A stretch of 64,000 nt of DNA from Candidatus Spongiihabitans thiooxidans (GTDB lineage Bacteria; Pseudomonadota; Gammaproteobacteria; Arenicellales; Poriferihabitantaceae): NCBI GenBank assembly GCA_001543005.1, contig LFLB01000022.1, forward strand, positions 62,001 to 126,000, in the 5' to 3' direction. This document shows, piece after piece, positions 16,607-24,460 of this stretch. The first letter of the stretch is position 1, and every line of letters starts with the position of its first letter. A program made the position numbers and the translations under genes. Below the pieces are notes generated by a model, which saw only the letters and a list, made by a program, of their open reading frames with translations, searched no databases and was not told the origin of the DNA.

Positions 16607-16918
16607 ACTAAATCATTCATACACATAATTTCTAACGAGTAAATTCGCATAATAAACGCACCACTTGGTTTAACCGCAAAGGTCCCCTTTATTAGTGGCA
16701 GTTTGGTTGTTGTTACAACTTGATTTTTAGTTATCATGGTAGCAGACCCGTTGTCGTTGGCCCTGCTCAAGCCTCGCTGGTAAAAATGACCGGTTGAAAA
16801 TGAAAGCAATTTACATGTATGAACAATATAAACAGGATAATCGTTATGAAAAGAGAATCAACAAAACAAAAATTAAAAAATCTTGTCTCTCCTGTCGATC
16901 CATATAATGGAAGAAAAC
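16607..16918. other. Right junction of the cassette, with gcvP relic
   Basis: No full gene. It contains a short degraded gcvP piece (16731-16774) and a 32-codon ORF (16846-16944) that runs into the lipA start. No terminator was recognised after the MFS gene. This stretch supplies whatever promoter drives the intact lipA. Confidence 0.5.
16731..16774 (+). pseudogene. gcvP: Short relic of gcvP
   Basis: The bases encode 'VIMVADPLSLALLKP', matching gcvP residues 235 onward ('VIMAADPLALTLLKP'). By eye 35 of 44 bases agree. The relic lies about 145 bases upstream of the intact lipA, in the same relative order as gcvP and lipA. It suggests that the incoming DNA carried a diverged gcvP-lipA segment, or that the locus rearranged more than once. 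Confidence 0.6.
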
Positions 16919-16944
16919 CATGCAACCCGCCGCCGATAAATTAA
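16846..16944 (+). CDS. Short ORF fused into the lipA start
   Basis: 32 codons starting '[19 protein letters not shown]', then 'YNGRKPC', continuing out of frame into the first bases of lipA. The first 24 codons are hydrophilic and lysine-rich. It could be the cut-off beginning of a gene from the inserted DNA, or chance. No family recognised. Confidence 0.25.
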   Translation: MKRESTKQKLKNLVSPVDPYNGRKPCNPPPIN

Positions 16945-17116
16945 ATAAAATAATTCAGGGCGAAAAACTTCGCGGCAAGGAAAAGATGGCGCGAATTCCG
17001 GTCAGGATTGCGCCCCTGCCGCGCGCTCAGCTACTCAGAAAGCCGAAATGGATTCGCGCCAGTTTCACCGGTACCGCGGCGGTCTCGGAACTCAAGAAAG
17101 TGTTGCGGTCAAAAGG
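16919..17116 (+). repeat. 198-bp lipA direct repeat, right copy
   Basis: Partner of 11871-12068. Here the homology continues into a complete lipA gene, so this copy marks the right edge of the inserted cassette. Confidence 0.92.
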
Positions 17117-17888
17117 ATTGCATACCGTTTGCGAGGAGGCGGCCTGCCCTAATCTCGGCGAATGTTTCGGCAACGGCACGGCGACATTTTTAATTATGGG
17201 CGATATTTGCACCCGGCGATGCCCGTTTTGCGATGTGGCACACGGGCGACCCAATCCCCTGGATGTGGATGAACCACGCAATCTCGCCGAAACCGTGGCC
17301 GCGATGGGCCTGAACTATGTGGTCATCACTTCCGTGGACCGCGATGATTTGCGCGATGGCGGCGCAACCCATTTTGTAGCGTGTATCCGCGCGATTCGAT
17401 CTCGGTGCCCAAATACGAAAATTGAGATTCTCACGCCGGATTTTCGCGGAAGAATAGACGTTGCCGTGGAGATTCTGGAAAAATCCCCGGCCGATGTGTT
17501 CAATCATAATCTGGAGACGGTTGCACGATTGTATAAACAGGCGCGACCGGGTGCCGACTATCAATATTCGCTCGACCTGCTTTTACGCATGAAGCGAAAC
17601 CAGCCTGCGCTGCCGACAAAATCCGGCATCATGCTGGGGCTCGGCGAAACCCGAGAGGAAGTGATCGAGGTGATGACGGATTTGCGCCGACATGAGGTGG
17701 AAATGCTCACCTTGGGACAGTACTTGCAACCCAGCCGCCATCATTTACCCGTGCAACGATATTGGCACCCGGACGAATTTGCGGAATTGGGCGAGATTGG
17801 AGAGGCACTGGGATTCGCCAATGTTGCGTCCGGGGCGATGGTCAGATCGTCCTATCACGCCGATTTGCAGGCGCATATGGACGCATGA
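16920..17888 (+). CDS. lipA: Lipoyl synthase
   Basis: 322 residues, full length. The auxiliary cluster cysteines are in '[12 protein letters not shown]' and the radical-SAM cluster in '[13 protein letters not shown]'. '[19 protein letters not shown]' and '[13 protein letters not shown]' are standard. It inserts two sulfurs into octanoyl groups on GcvH and 2-oxoacid dehydrogenases, so it completes the glycine cleavage system upstream. GC content matches gcvP, unlike the cassette between them. Its native upstream region now sits 5 kb away with the stump at 11872, so expression may have changed. Confidence 0.97.
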   Translation: MQPAADKLNKIIQGEKLRGKEKMARIPVRIAPLPRAQLLRKPKWIRASFTGTAAVSELKKVLRSKGLHTVCEEAACPNLGECFGNGTATFLIMGDICTRRCPFCDVAHGRPNPLDVDEPRNLAETVAAMGLNYVVITSVDRDDLRDGGATHFVACIRAIRSRCPNTKIEILTPDFRGRIDVAVEILEKSPADVFNHNLETVARLYKQARPGADYQYSLDLLLRMKRNQPALPTKSGIMLGLGETREEVIEVMTDLRRHEVEMLTLGQYLQPSRHHLPVQRYWHPDEFAELGEIGEALGFANVASGAMVRSSYHADLQAHMDA

Positions 17889-17945
17889 GCCAGAGAACGA
17901 AGCCCCTTCTACTGCGCACCACTTCCCCTGTTCAGCGCAGGGCCG

Positions 17946-17974
17946 TCATTCCGGCAAAAGCCGCAATCCAGTGG
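17946..17974. repeat. Short 'GTCATTCCGGC' type repeat
   Basis: GTCATTCCGGCAAAAGCCGC followed by AATCCAGTGG is the widespread proteobacterial intergenic palindrome. Related pieces are at 24313-24334 and around 50642-50690. Confidence 0.5.
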
Positions 17975-18012
17975 AAAAAGCCAGTTGCGCAAGCCGCTGA
18001 CATTTATAGCAA

Positions 18013-19482
18013 CTATGTGTTTCCTGGGCCAAGGTAGTATATTAACCCGCCCAGAACGACGCTCACCGCCAGGGTCTTGCCCATTCCAACCTTGAACCGC
18101 ATGAGAATCAAGGCGCTAATAGCCAGCAGAGCCGACCACGGGTCCAGTGTGTCCCAGACCGGTATCTGAATGTGCATTCCCCTGCTATGGATTTCATTCA
18201 ATTCACTAAACAACACATGCAGGCTGAACCAAACCGACAGATTTAGAATTACGCCGACAATGGCCGCCGTAATTCCGCTCAGGGCGGCACTCAGGGAGCG
18301 GTTCCCGCGCAGGGATTCGATATAGGGCGCACCCAAAAAGATCCAAAGGAAACAGGGCACAAAAGTCACCCAAGTGGTTAACAAAGCACCCAACATTCCG
18401 GCAACCATCGGATCAAGCATGCCCGGGTTCCGATACGCGCCGACGAAGCCGACGAACTGAACCACCATGATCAATGGCCCGGGTGTGGTTTCGGCCATTC
18501 CCAAGCCATCCACCATCTCGCCCGGGCTGAGCCAGCCGTATGTATTGACGGCCTGTTGAGCCATGTAGGCGAGCACAGCATACGCCCCGCCGAAGGTAAC
18601 AACCGCCATTTTGCTGAAGAACACGCCCTCCTGCACATACACATGCCCGGCGCCCAAAGTAATCGCCAACGCAATGACTGGCACGAACCAAAGGGCCAAG
18701 CAACAGCCCAACACCTTCAAGGCGCGCGCGCGCGACGGCGCCACATGATCCAACTTTCCTTGCTCCAACGCACGATCCAAAGCATAATCCGGCGCCAGCA
18801 CAGTGTCGTCGTCAACGCTCTTCTCGGGCTGGATGATTTGGAACTTGGCTGGAGTTATTTTCCCGCCTAGAAATCCCGCCAGACCAGCGCCGATAACAAC
18901 CAACGGAAACGGCACTCCAAAGAAAAATATCCCGACAAAAGCCGCCACCGCAATAGCCACGAAAAATTCGTTCTTCAGCACTTTCCTGCCGATGCGCAAA
19001 ACTGCTTCGAAAACCACCGCAAGGATGGCTGCCTTGACACCAAAAAAAACGGCTTCGACAATGCGCAAATCCCGGTATTCCACATACAGAATGCTGATTA
19101 ACAGAATGATTGCCGCGCCCGGCAGAACAAACAGCACGCCGGCGACCACGCCGCCGCGGATACGGTGTAGCAACCATCCCATATAAATCGCCAACTGCTG
19201 CGCCTCCGGACCTGGCAATAACATGCAATAGTTGAGTGCGTGCAGAAACCGACTTTCGCTAATCCACTTTTTTTCTTCCACCAGTATGCGGTGCATCAGG
19301 GCAATTTGCCCGGCCGGCCCGCCGAAACTTAACCAGCCGATTTTCATCCAGACCCAAAAGGCTTCGGTAAAACCAATGCCAGAGCCCGCCGTGGAATCCT
19401 GCCCCCTTGGCAACGCGCTATCCGCTGGCAAAAATTGTCCGACTCTATTTTTTCGCTTTTTCTTTTTGTTCAATGGAGGCAT
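18013..19482 (-). CDS. chrA: Chromate transporter, CHR family (long, two-domain form)
   Basis: 489 residues from ATG 19482; the open frame extends further up but only inside the upstream gene in another frame. Two CHR domains are visible: N-half 'WLSFGGPAGQIALMHRIL' with 'LPGPEAQQLAIYMGW', and C-half 'FFSKMAVVTFGGAYAVL' with 'LGMAETTPGPLIMVVQFVGF'. About ten to twelve membrane segments. ChrA exports chromate and protects against Cr(VI) and sometimes sulfate imbalance. The start overlaps the chrB-like gene by 38 bases, so the pair is translationally coupled. Confidence 0.93.
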   Translation of the reverse strand: MPPLNKKKKRKNRVGQFLPADSALPRGQDSTAGSGIGFTEAFWVWMKIGWLSFGGPAGQIALMHRILVEEKKWISESRFLHALNYCMLLPGPEAQQLAIYMGWLLHRIRGGVVAGVLFVLPGAAIILLISILYVEYRDLRIVEAVFFGVKAAILAVVFEAVLRIGRKVLKNEFFVAIAVAAFVGIFFFGVPFPLVVIGAGLAGFLGGKITPAKFQIIQPEKSVDDDTVLAPDYALDRALEQGKLDHVAPSRARALKVLGCCLALWFVPVIALAITLGAGHVYVQEGVFFSKMAVVTFGGAYAVLAYMAQQAVNTYGWLSPGEMVDGLGMAETTPGPLIMVVQFVGFVGAYRNPGMLDPMVAGMLGALLTTWVTFVPCFLWIFLGAPYIESLRGNRSLSAALSGITAAIVGVILNLSVWFSLHVLFSELNEIHSRGMHIQIPVWDTLDPWSALLAISALILMRFKVGMGKTLAVSVVLGGLIYYLGPGNT

Positions 19483-20245
19483 GGCGACACCAACTGTATA
19501 ACGCATCATAAAAAACCATTCCCTTTTCCAGCAGCGCCTGATCATCCCGATAGAGCACCGATAGCCCCAGGGACAGCGCGACCAGACCGGCCGTCTGCGG
19601 TGCCAAATCCAGTTGCGCGGTATCTGCGCCGCGGACAATAGTAGCCATTTTTTCCAACACCGCATCGCGCATGTCAAAATGGCGGATATAGGCATCGAAA
19701 CTACAAAACTCGCGGTCATGCGCGAAGGGTGTATCCGCACCCGCAACATCAAAAACGATTGCGCCGGTTTCCACGGCGATTTCCTGAACCCAGTCGGCTT
19801 CCACATAATGAAAAACCGCGCTCGGATCGATGAACCGCCGAATCAGCCAAGGGCAGGCGATACGGTCGATCTTCGGATTTTCCCGCGTTATCCAATGCTT
19901 TCCCTGATGCGCCGTCATTTCCTTGCGTAGCAGAGTGGTTGCACCGGCCGCCTCCCATGCATCAAAACCTCCAGTTAGATAACGGGCCTTAACGCCTCGC
20001 GCTCGCAAGATCGTGACGGCTGCTTGACTGACCTGCTGACCATGAACACAATAGATAACCACCTCTTTTTCATCGGGAATCTCTCTCGCCCAGTCGTCAG
20101 CAACCAGATGATCCCGCCAGCAGGCGGTGGAAATCATGCGCTCAGCCTCCTCAAAGGTCGCCAAACGGCGAACATCAATAATAATCGGCGCCTTATCCGT
20201 ATGCATCACCGAAAACAGATCATCTGAAACAATAGAATTTTTCAT
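19445..20245 (-). CDS. Rhodanese-ChrB-like chromate resistance protein
   Basis: 266 residues. Residues 15-100 form a rhodanese domain ('APIIIDVRRLATFEEAE') with an active-site loop 'VIYCVHGQQVS'. Residues 115-260 match the ChrB C-terminal domain ('KIDRIACPWLIRRFIDP', 'GADTPFAHDREFCSFDA'). ChrB-type proteins accompany ChrA as a chromate-responsive regulator or helper; the rhodanese fusion replaces the usual DNA-binding N-terminus, so a sensing or reducing role is more likely than direct repression. No strong ribosome binding site at the ATG. Confidence 0.85.
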   Translation of the reverse strand: MKNSIVSDDLFSVMHTDKAPIIIDVRRLATFEEAERMISTACWRDHLVADDWAREIPDEKEVVIYCVHGQQVSQAAVTILRARGVKARYLTGGFDAWEAAGATTLLRKEMTAHQGKHWITRENPKIDRIACPWLIRRFIDPSAVFHYVEADWVQEIAVETGAIVFDVAGADTPFAHDREFCSFDAYIRHFDMRDAVLEKMATIVRGADTAQLDLAPQTAGLVALSLGLSVLYRDDQALLEKGMVFYDALYSWCRHASIEQKEKAKK

Positions 20246-20344
20246 CTTGGGAATACCGCCTCATATAATGATCGTAGATTCAACTCGTAAGTGCAACAGT
20301 TAACGAAGTCTTGGTATTAAAAAAGACTTCTATGGTGTGCGAAA

Positions 20345-20364
20345 GCCCAAGGTCTTTCTTGGGC
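20345..20364. terminator. Hairpin, possible terminator
   Basis: GCCCAAG, six-base loop, CTTGGGC. No U-tract follows on the plus strand; TTTCGC follows on the minus strand. It may simply be a palindromic repeat. Confidence 0.3.
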
Positions 20365-20382
20365 GGTGGTTAAGTTTATCCT

Positions 20383-20422
20383 AGACCTTTGCATAAATCA
20401 TCCTAAATCACACCAAATCCAG
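20383..20422 (-). mobile_element. IS terminal-sequence relic, inverted relative to 12496-12536
   Basis: AGACCTTTGCATAAATCATC and the following ATTTGG-complement match the cassette-side relic in reverse. The two could be the outer ends of one former composite region of about 8 kb, or independent remnants of the same IS. Confidence 0.5.
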
Positions 20423-20428
20423 ACTGAG

Positions 20429-20458
20429 GTGTCCGGGCTCAGACACATATGAGACTAT
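20429..20458. mobile_element. IS481-like end relic
   Basis: GTGTCCGGGCTCAGACACAT followed by ATGAGACTAT matches the ends found at 1324, 50702 and 51681. No transposase remains here. Confidence 0.55.
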
Positions 20459-20492
20459 CAAGAGGATAAAGAATCGGGTGGTCTCCGGAAGT

Positions 20493-20583
20493 GGGGGGTC
20501 GCTTACCATAGTATGGTTCATGACTGGGGTGAAGTCGTAACAAGGTAGCCCTACGGGGAACCTGGGGCTGGGTCACATCCTAA
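20493..20583 (+). pseudogene. Relic of the 16S rRNA 3' end
   Basis: The stretch from 'TCGCTTACC' through 'TTCATGACTGGGGTGAAGTC', 'GTAACAAGGTAGCC' and 'GGGGAACCTGGGGCTGGGTC' matches the last about 90 bases of a gammaproteobacterial 16S gene. The anti-Shine-Dalgarno end is damaged (GGGTCACATCCTAA in place of GGATCACCTCCTTA). The next bases include 'GAGCATCCACAC', like the start of a spacer after 16S. Nothing resembling the rest of 16S, a tRNA or 23S is nearby, so this is a fragment carried here by rearrangement. Confidence 0.85.
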
Positions 20584-20757
20584 ACCTAATACGAGGTTGT
20601 TGCGTTTCGGAGCATCCACACAGTTCTGCTCGATTTTGTTGTTTTTCAGTTTGCATGACTTGAATAGTGGAAAATACTCAACACAAATAGAAACACCTTG
20701 ACAAATAGAAACACTTGAATTAAATCGAATACTTTCACAGCAATTTATATCCGAATT

Positions 20758-22023
20758 ATGTGTCCAGCAGAAAATTTTGAATCATCCAATAGTTCACGCA
20801 CAGTGCTTGAAAGATGCTTGCAGTTATCAAAAATTACTGATGAAGAACAGCGTTTAACCCGCACGTATTTCACCCAAGCACATAGTGACTGTAACAATCT
20901 TGTTGACGAATGGATGAAGCAAGCGGGGATGCAGGTTCAACATGATGATATGGGTAATATTATCGGCAGTTATTCTACTCATGGGAAAAACGAAAACCCT
21001 CCTGTACTCATTATTGGCTCTCATTTGGACACCGTTGTTGATGCTGGGAAATTCGACGGCATTTTGGGCGTTCTTGTCGCTATAGAATCTATATCGAACC
21101 TCCATCAAAATAAAATGCGCTTGCCTATTTCGATAAAAGTTATTGGTTATGCGAATGAGGAAGGTGTCAGGTTCCCGTGTGCGAGGACTGGATCGAAAGC
21201 AATCGCAGGAGTTCTAAACAACAGAGAGTTAACTGTGTCAGACAAAAATAACGTAACGTTTCAAGATGCACAATATCAATTTATTAATCGGTCTAGCCAC
21301 CCAATAGTACCGGTGGAAGTATTAAATCAGAATTTAGTTGGCTGTCTAGAGATTCATATTGAGCAAGGTCCTGTTTTATCAAGTTCCGATATTCCAGTTG
21401 GCATAGTTACATCTATTCAGGGAGCCGATCGCTATACAGTAAAAATTCTCGGAACTGCGGGTCATGCGGGAACAGTGCCAGTATCATCTAGAAAAGATGC
21501 AATGAGATATGCATCAAAATTAATTGATGCTCTATATGAGTTGAGCATTAAAAACGATTTTATGCTCACGATAGGCGTTGTAGATATCAAGCCAGGGGCT
21601 ACTGGCACCATCCCAGGGGAAGTGGTGTTCACTATTGATGCAAGATCTGAAGATGATATAAAAAGAAGAAAACAAATTAACCAGTGCGTATCCAATTTTA
21701 GCGAATGTCTAAGCAAGCACGGATTAAAGATGCAATTTTTAAATACTTATTCATCTGATACGAAAAAGTGCTCAAAAGAATTGAATTCTGTTTTAGACGA
21801 ATTTATAAGAGAATGCGGAATAACTCCTTTTTATTTAAAGAGTGGTGCTGGTCATGATGTGCTTTCATTTTATGATATTGTGCCAATATCTATGTTGTTT
21901 GTTAGTTGTAAAGATGGCGTTAGTCATATTCCAGAGGAATACGTTTTTATTCAAGATGTTGACTTAGCGACAAAAATTTTAACTGAAGTAATAATCAAAA
22001 TGAGATCAGCAAATGAGTTTTGA
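20758..22023 (+). CDS. M20-family Zn hydrolase, N-carbamoyl-L-amino-acid hydrolase / allantoate amidohydrolase type
   Basis: 421 residues. Metal-site motifs: 'LIIGSHLDTVVDAGKFDG' (about 83-100), 'GYANEEGVRFPCARTGS' (about 128-144), 'LEIHIEQGPVL' (about 197-207) and 'KSGAGHDVLSF' (about 361-371). The lid domain has 'TVKILGTAGHAGTVPV'. The family removes a carbamoyl or ureido group, giving a free amino acid or ureidoglycine. The stop region overlaps the following LysE-type gene by 11 bases, so hydrolysis and export are coupled. AT-rich, unlike the Aap genes. Substrate not determinable; the hydantoin-utilising role is the family default. Confidence 0.85.
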   Translation: MCPAENFESSNSSRTVLERCLQLSKITDEEQRLTRTYFTQAHSDCNNLVDEWMKQAGMQVQHDDMGNIIGSYSTHGKNENPPVLIIGSHLDTVVDAGKFDGILGVLVAIESISNLHQNKMRLPISIKVIGYANEEGVRFPCARTGSKAIAGVLNNRELTVSDKNNVTFQDAQYQFINRSSHPIVPVEVLNQNLVGCLEIHIEQGPVLSSSDIPVGIVTSIQGADRYTVKILGTAGHAGTVPVSSRKDAMRYASKLIDALYELSIKNDFMLTIGVVDIKPGATGTIPGEVVFTIDARSEDDIKRRKQINQCVSNFSECLSKHGLKMQFLNTYSSDTKKCSKELNSVLDEFIRECGITPFYLKSGAGHDVLSFYDIVPISMLFVSCKDGVSHIPEEYVFIQDVDLATKILTEVIIKMRSANEF

Positions 22024-22642
22024 AGCGTTAAGTTTATATGTAATTTCGATTTTTGTTGTGATTATGATTCCGGGACCATTGTCTTTGTTCATGGTTTCCA
22101 ATTCCGTGAATTATGGAATTTTAAAATCGTATCCCGCTTTCCTTGGTGGCACCGTCGCGTCAACATTATACTTGGTGATTTCCGCCGCCGGACTTGGTGC
22201 ATTAGTTGTCGCTGCGGATAATTTATTTGCGCTGTTGAAAATATTGGGTGCAATCTATCTGGTCTATCTTGGGTATGTAACAATAAAAGAATCAATGAAA
22301 GGGAAAGCGACAGATTTTGCCAATGCAGAATTGCGCGAAGCCCCTGACTTTGGGAGGTTGTTTAAAAAAGCGTTTCTGCTGGGCGCAAGCAATCCGAAAG
22401 ATATTATATTCTTTATGGCTTTTTTGCCGCAATTTATCTCCACTGATGGAAACTTGAAACAGCAAATTTTTATCATTGTCATTACCTGGATTGTTGTTGA
22501 CCTGTTATGCAAAATCCTTTATGGACTTTTGGCGAAACCCATCAGACCATTTCTGGATACGAGAAAGAACATCTCAAGGTTTGAGAAGTCGATCGGAGTT
22601 CTATACATCATGGCTGGTGGAATAGCCGCCGTGGTGGCTTGA
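22013..22642 (+). CDS. LysE/RhtB-family exporter
   Basis: 209 residues, six hydrophobic helices, with 'MIPGPLSLFMVSNSVNYG' near the start and 'LGASNPKDIIFFMAFLPQF' in the middle, the two conserved family regions. It begins inside the end of the M20 hydrolase gene, so both come from one mRNA. Inference: it exports the amino acid made by the hydrolase, or protects against an N-modified analogue. It differs clearly from the LysE gene at 5372. Confidence 0.9.
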   Translation: MSFEALSLYVISIFVVIMIPGPLSLFMVSNSVNYGILKSYPAFLGGTVASTLYLVISAAGLGALVVAADNLFALLKILGAIYLVYLGYVTIKESMKGKATDFANAELREAPDFGRLFKKAFLLGASNPKDIIFFMAFLPQFISTDGNLKQQIFIIVITWIVVDLLCKILYGLLAKPIRPFLDTRKNISRFEKSIGVLYIMAGGIAAVVA

Positions 22643-22673
22643 TTCGATGCAACGCGAACAACCTTAGTCGCTG

Positions 22674-22809
22674 GCTGGTGCGCTTCGGCAACCGTTAAAT
22701 GTTCCGAATGGTATGTACGGATAACATTGAAAGAGATGCTCTTGTCGGACAATACACGCGGAATTTCCCCGGGTGTGTCTCCTCGGTCAAATTGCAATAT
22801 TAACGCTTT
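22674..22809 (-). pseudogene. N-terminal relic of a class I glutamine amidotransferase
   Basis: On the minus strand the bases read 'KALILQFDRGDTPGEIPRVL', then 'FNVIRTYHSEHLTVAEAH', which is the first strand, loop and helix of GMP-synthase-like glutamine amidotransferases. The similarity ends there and the frame runs on antisense to the LysE gene. No catalytic Cys or His is present. Confidence 0.55.
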
Positions 22810-22813
22810 TCGT

Positions 22814-22939
22814 TCAGTTCTTTTCGCGACTAAATATCATTCCAACACACATTGCGCATAACACCAAAAACGCACCGAAAAATTGCACCAACAAGATGTT
22901 TTTGTCAAGAAAATGACTTACACACCCGGCAATTTGCAT
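22814..22939 (-). pseudogene. C-terminal relic of an EamA-type transporter
   Basis: 41 codons ending 'FLDKNILLVQFFGAFLVLC' and 'AMCVGMIFSREKN', the last helix and tail expected of a DMT transporter. The upstream part of the gene is missing. It is followed within a few bases by the amidotransferase relic, so a former two-gene operon decayed here. Confidence 0.5.
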
Positions 22940-23220
22940 GGCTTATCCTCTTGGGTTAAGGAGTGCCATTATGTTTCTGAGCCTATAACATATCCGGTAT
23001 TTTGTGCCAAACTAACCTTTATGTGTTCGGCATCTGCTTGTATAATCGCATGGCGCCAGTAATTTCAAATTTAAAGTAGAGGATTGGTAGCAAGAAATTT
23101 TTTTTATTTTGGCTGATTTTGTGTTATGGTGAATCTCTCAACCATCAAATTCTATAACTCAATATTAGCGCTATCTTAATATATCAACATAAATAATTCA
23201 TTAATATAGAGGAAAATCTC

Positions 23221-24249
23221 ATGAAAGTTGTAAAAACCGCGGCAATCGCCGCTACACTATCGCTAACCGCAGCACTATCTCTGGGCGCTCAAGCCAGCAC
23301 CCTTCAGGATGTTCAGGCGCGTGGTGAACTTAACTGCGTTGTTACCACAGGCGTGGCTGGCTTTGCCGCGCCGGATGAAAATGGCCGTTGGGAAGGCTTC
23401 GACGTTGACTTATGTCGTGCGGTAGCTGCCGCGGTGCTTGGCGACGCCGAAAAAGTTAAATTCATCCCGACCTCCGCTAAAACCCGTTTTACCATTTTGA
23501 ACTCCGGTGAAGGCGACATCCTGTTCCGCAACACCACCGAGACCATGAGCCGTGATGTCGATCTGAAACTGACCTTCCTGCCAGTGAACTACTATGACGG
23601 ACAAGGGTTCCTGATTCGCAAGGAACTCGGCATTACCTCGGCCAAGGATTTGGATGGTGCTTCGATATGTATCCAGACCGGCACCACCACCGAGCTCAAT
23701 CTGGCTGATTTCTTCCGCACAACCGGGATTTCCTATGAGCCGGTTGCGGTTGAAACCAACGAAGAAGGCATCACCAACTACAGCGCCAATCGGTGCGACG
23801 CGTACACCACCGACGCTTCCGCGCTGGCTTCTATCCGCGCCGCGCTTGAAGATCCGTCAGCGCACATTATTCTGCCGGAAATTATTTCCAAAGAGCCTCT
23901 GGGCGGCGCGGTTAGACAGGGCGATGACCAGTGGGCCGACATCGGCAAATGGGTTGTCAATGCCATGATTAATGCCGAGGAACTTGGCGTTACCCAAGCG
24001 AATGTTGCAAAACTCGCATCAAAAGCTGGCAATAACCCAAGCATTAACCGCCTGCTCGGCACTGAAAGCAATATGGGCGAGATGGTCGGTCTGGACAATG
24101 CGTGGGCGGTGCGCGTCATTGCCGCGATCGGCAACTATGGCGAATCCTTTGACCGCCACATCGGACCTAATACGCCGATTGGTCTTTCGCGCGGTCTCAA
24201 TGCGTTGTGGAAAGACGGTGGTATTTTATACGCCGCGCCGATTCGATAA
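23221..24249 (+). CDS. aapJ: General L-amino-acid ABC transporter, periplasmic binding protein
   Basis: 342 residues. A signal peptide ends at 'LSLGAQAS' (about residue 26). The mature part starts 'TLQDVQARGELNCVVTTG' and has 'RWEGFDVDLCRAVAAAVLG' and 'CIQTGTTTELNLADFF', typical of AapJ/BztA in the polar amino-acid SBP family. A leader GGAAA lies upstream of the ATG. It is followed by a hairpin terminator, which would allow more binding protein than membrane components. It feeds amino acids to AapQ/AapM. Confidence 0.94.
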   Translation: MKVVKTAAIAATLSLTAALSLGAQASTLQDVQARGELNCVVTTGVAGFAAPDENGRWEGFDVDLCRAVAAAVLGDAEKVKFIPTSAKTRFTILNSGEGDILFRNTTETMSRDVDLKLTFLPVNYYDGQGFLIRKELGITSAKDLDGASICIQTGTTTELNLADFFRTTGISYEPVAVETNEEGITNYSANRCDAYTTDASALASIRAALEDPSAHIILPEIISKEPLGGAVRQGDDQWADIGKWVVNAMINAEELGVTQANVAKLASKAGNNPSINRLLGTESNMGEMVGLDNAWAVRVIAAIGNYGESFDRHIGPNTPIGLSRGLNALWKDGGILYAAPIR

Positions 24250-24344
24250 TCGGTTGTTGCATCGTTTTTCATAAAGCTTTGCATCTGGGGTGTGCACCGT
24301 GACCCCCATATCGTCATTCCAGCGAAAGCGGGAAAACACTCTAC

Positions 24345-24389
24345 GGCGCAACCGCATCATTCATAATGTTGCGGTTGCGCCACGTTTTT
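24345..24389 (+). terminator. Rho-independent (leaky) terminator between aapJ and aapQ
   Basis: GGCGCAACCGCA, a 13-base loop, then TGCGGTTGCGCC, followed by CACG and TTTTT. The 12-bp perfect stem plus T-run is a convincing terminator. Placed after the binding-protein gene, it probably lowers expression of aapQMP. A second small hairpin (ATTGTCG/CGACAAT) follows near 24393-24415. Confidence 0.75.
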
Positions 24390-24460
24390 CTGGATTGTCG
24401 GGTTAAGCTCGACAATGACGAGCAAAACCGCGCTATAAAACGCCAACGCCGAACAATCCA

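Larger units (their letters stand above)
20246..20757. other. Relic-rich intergenic region
   Basis: No protein gene. In order it holds a hairpin (20345-20364), an IS-end relic (20383-20422), an IS481-like end (20429-20458) and a 16S rRNA 3'-end relic (20493-20583). The last 170 bases are AT-rich and probably hold the promoter of the hydrolase at 20758. Confidence 0.7.
22643..23220. other. Intergenic region with two gene relics, then the aapJ promoter
   Basis: The left part holds minus-strand relics of a glutamine amidotransferase (22674-22809) and a DMT transporter end (22814-22939). From 23060 on the sequence is strongly AT-rich and probably carries the promoter and leader of aapJ. No riboswitch recognised. 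Confidence 0.6.

Noticed and set aside
19483-19806. 108-codon N-terminal extension of the chrA frame
   Set aside because: It is the wrong frame of the chrB-like gene; ChrA homologues start near the ATG at 19482.
20493-20757. Start of a complete rRNA operon
   Set aside because: Only the last 90 bases of 16S are present and damaged; no tRNA or 23S follows.
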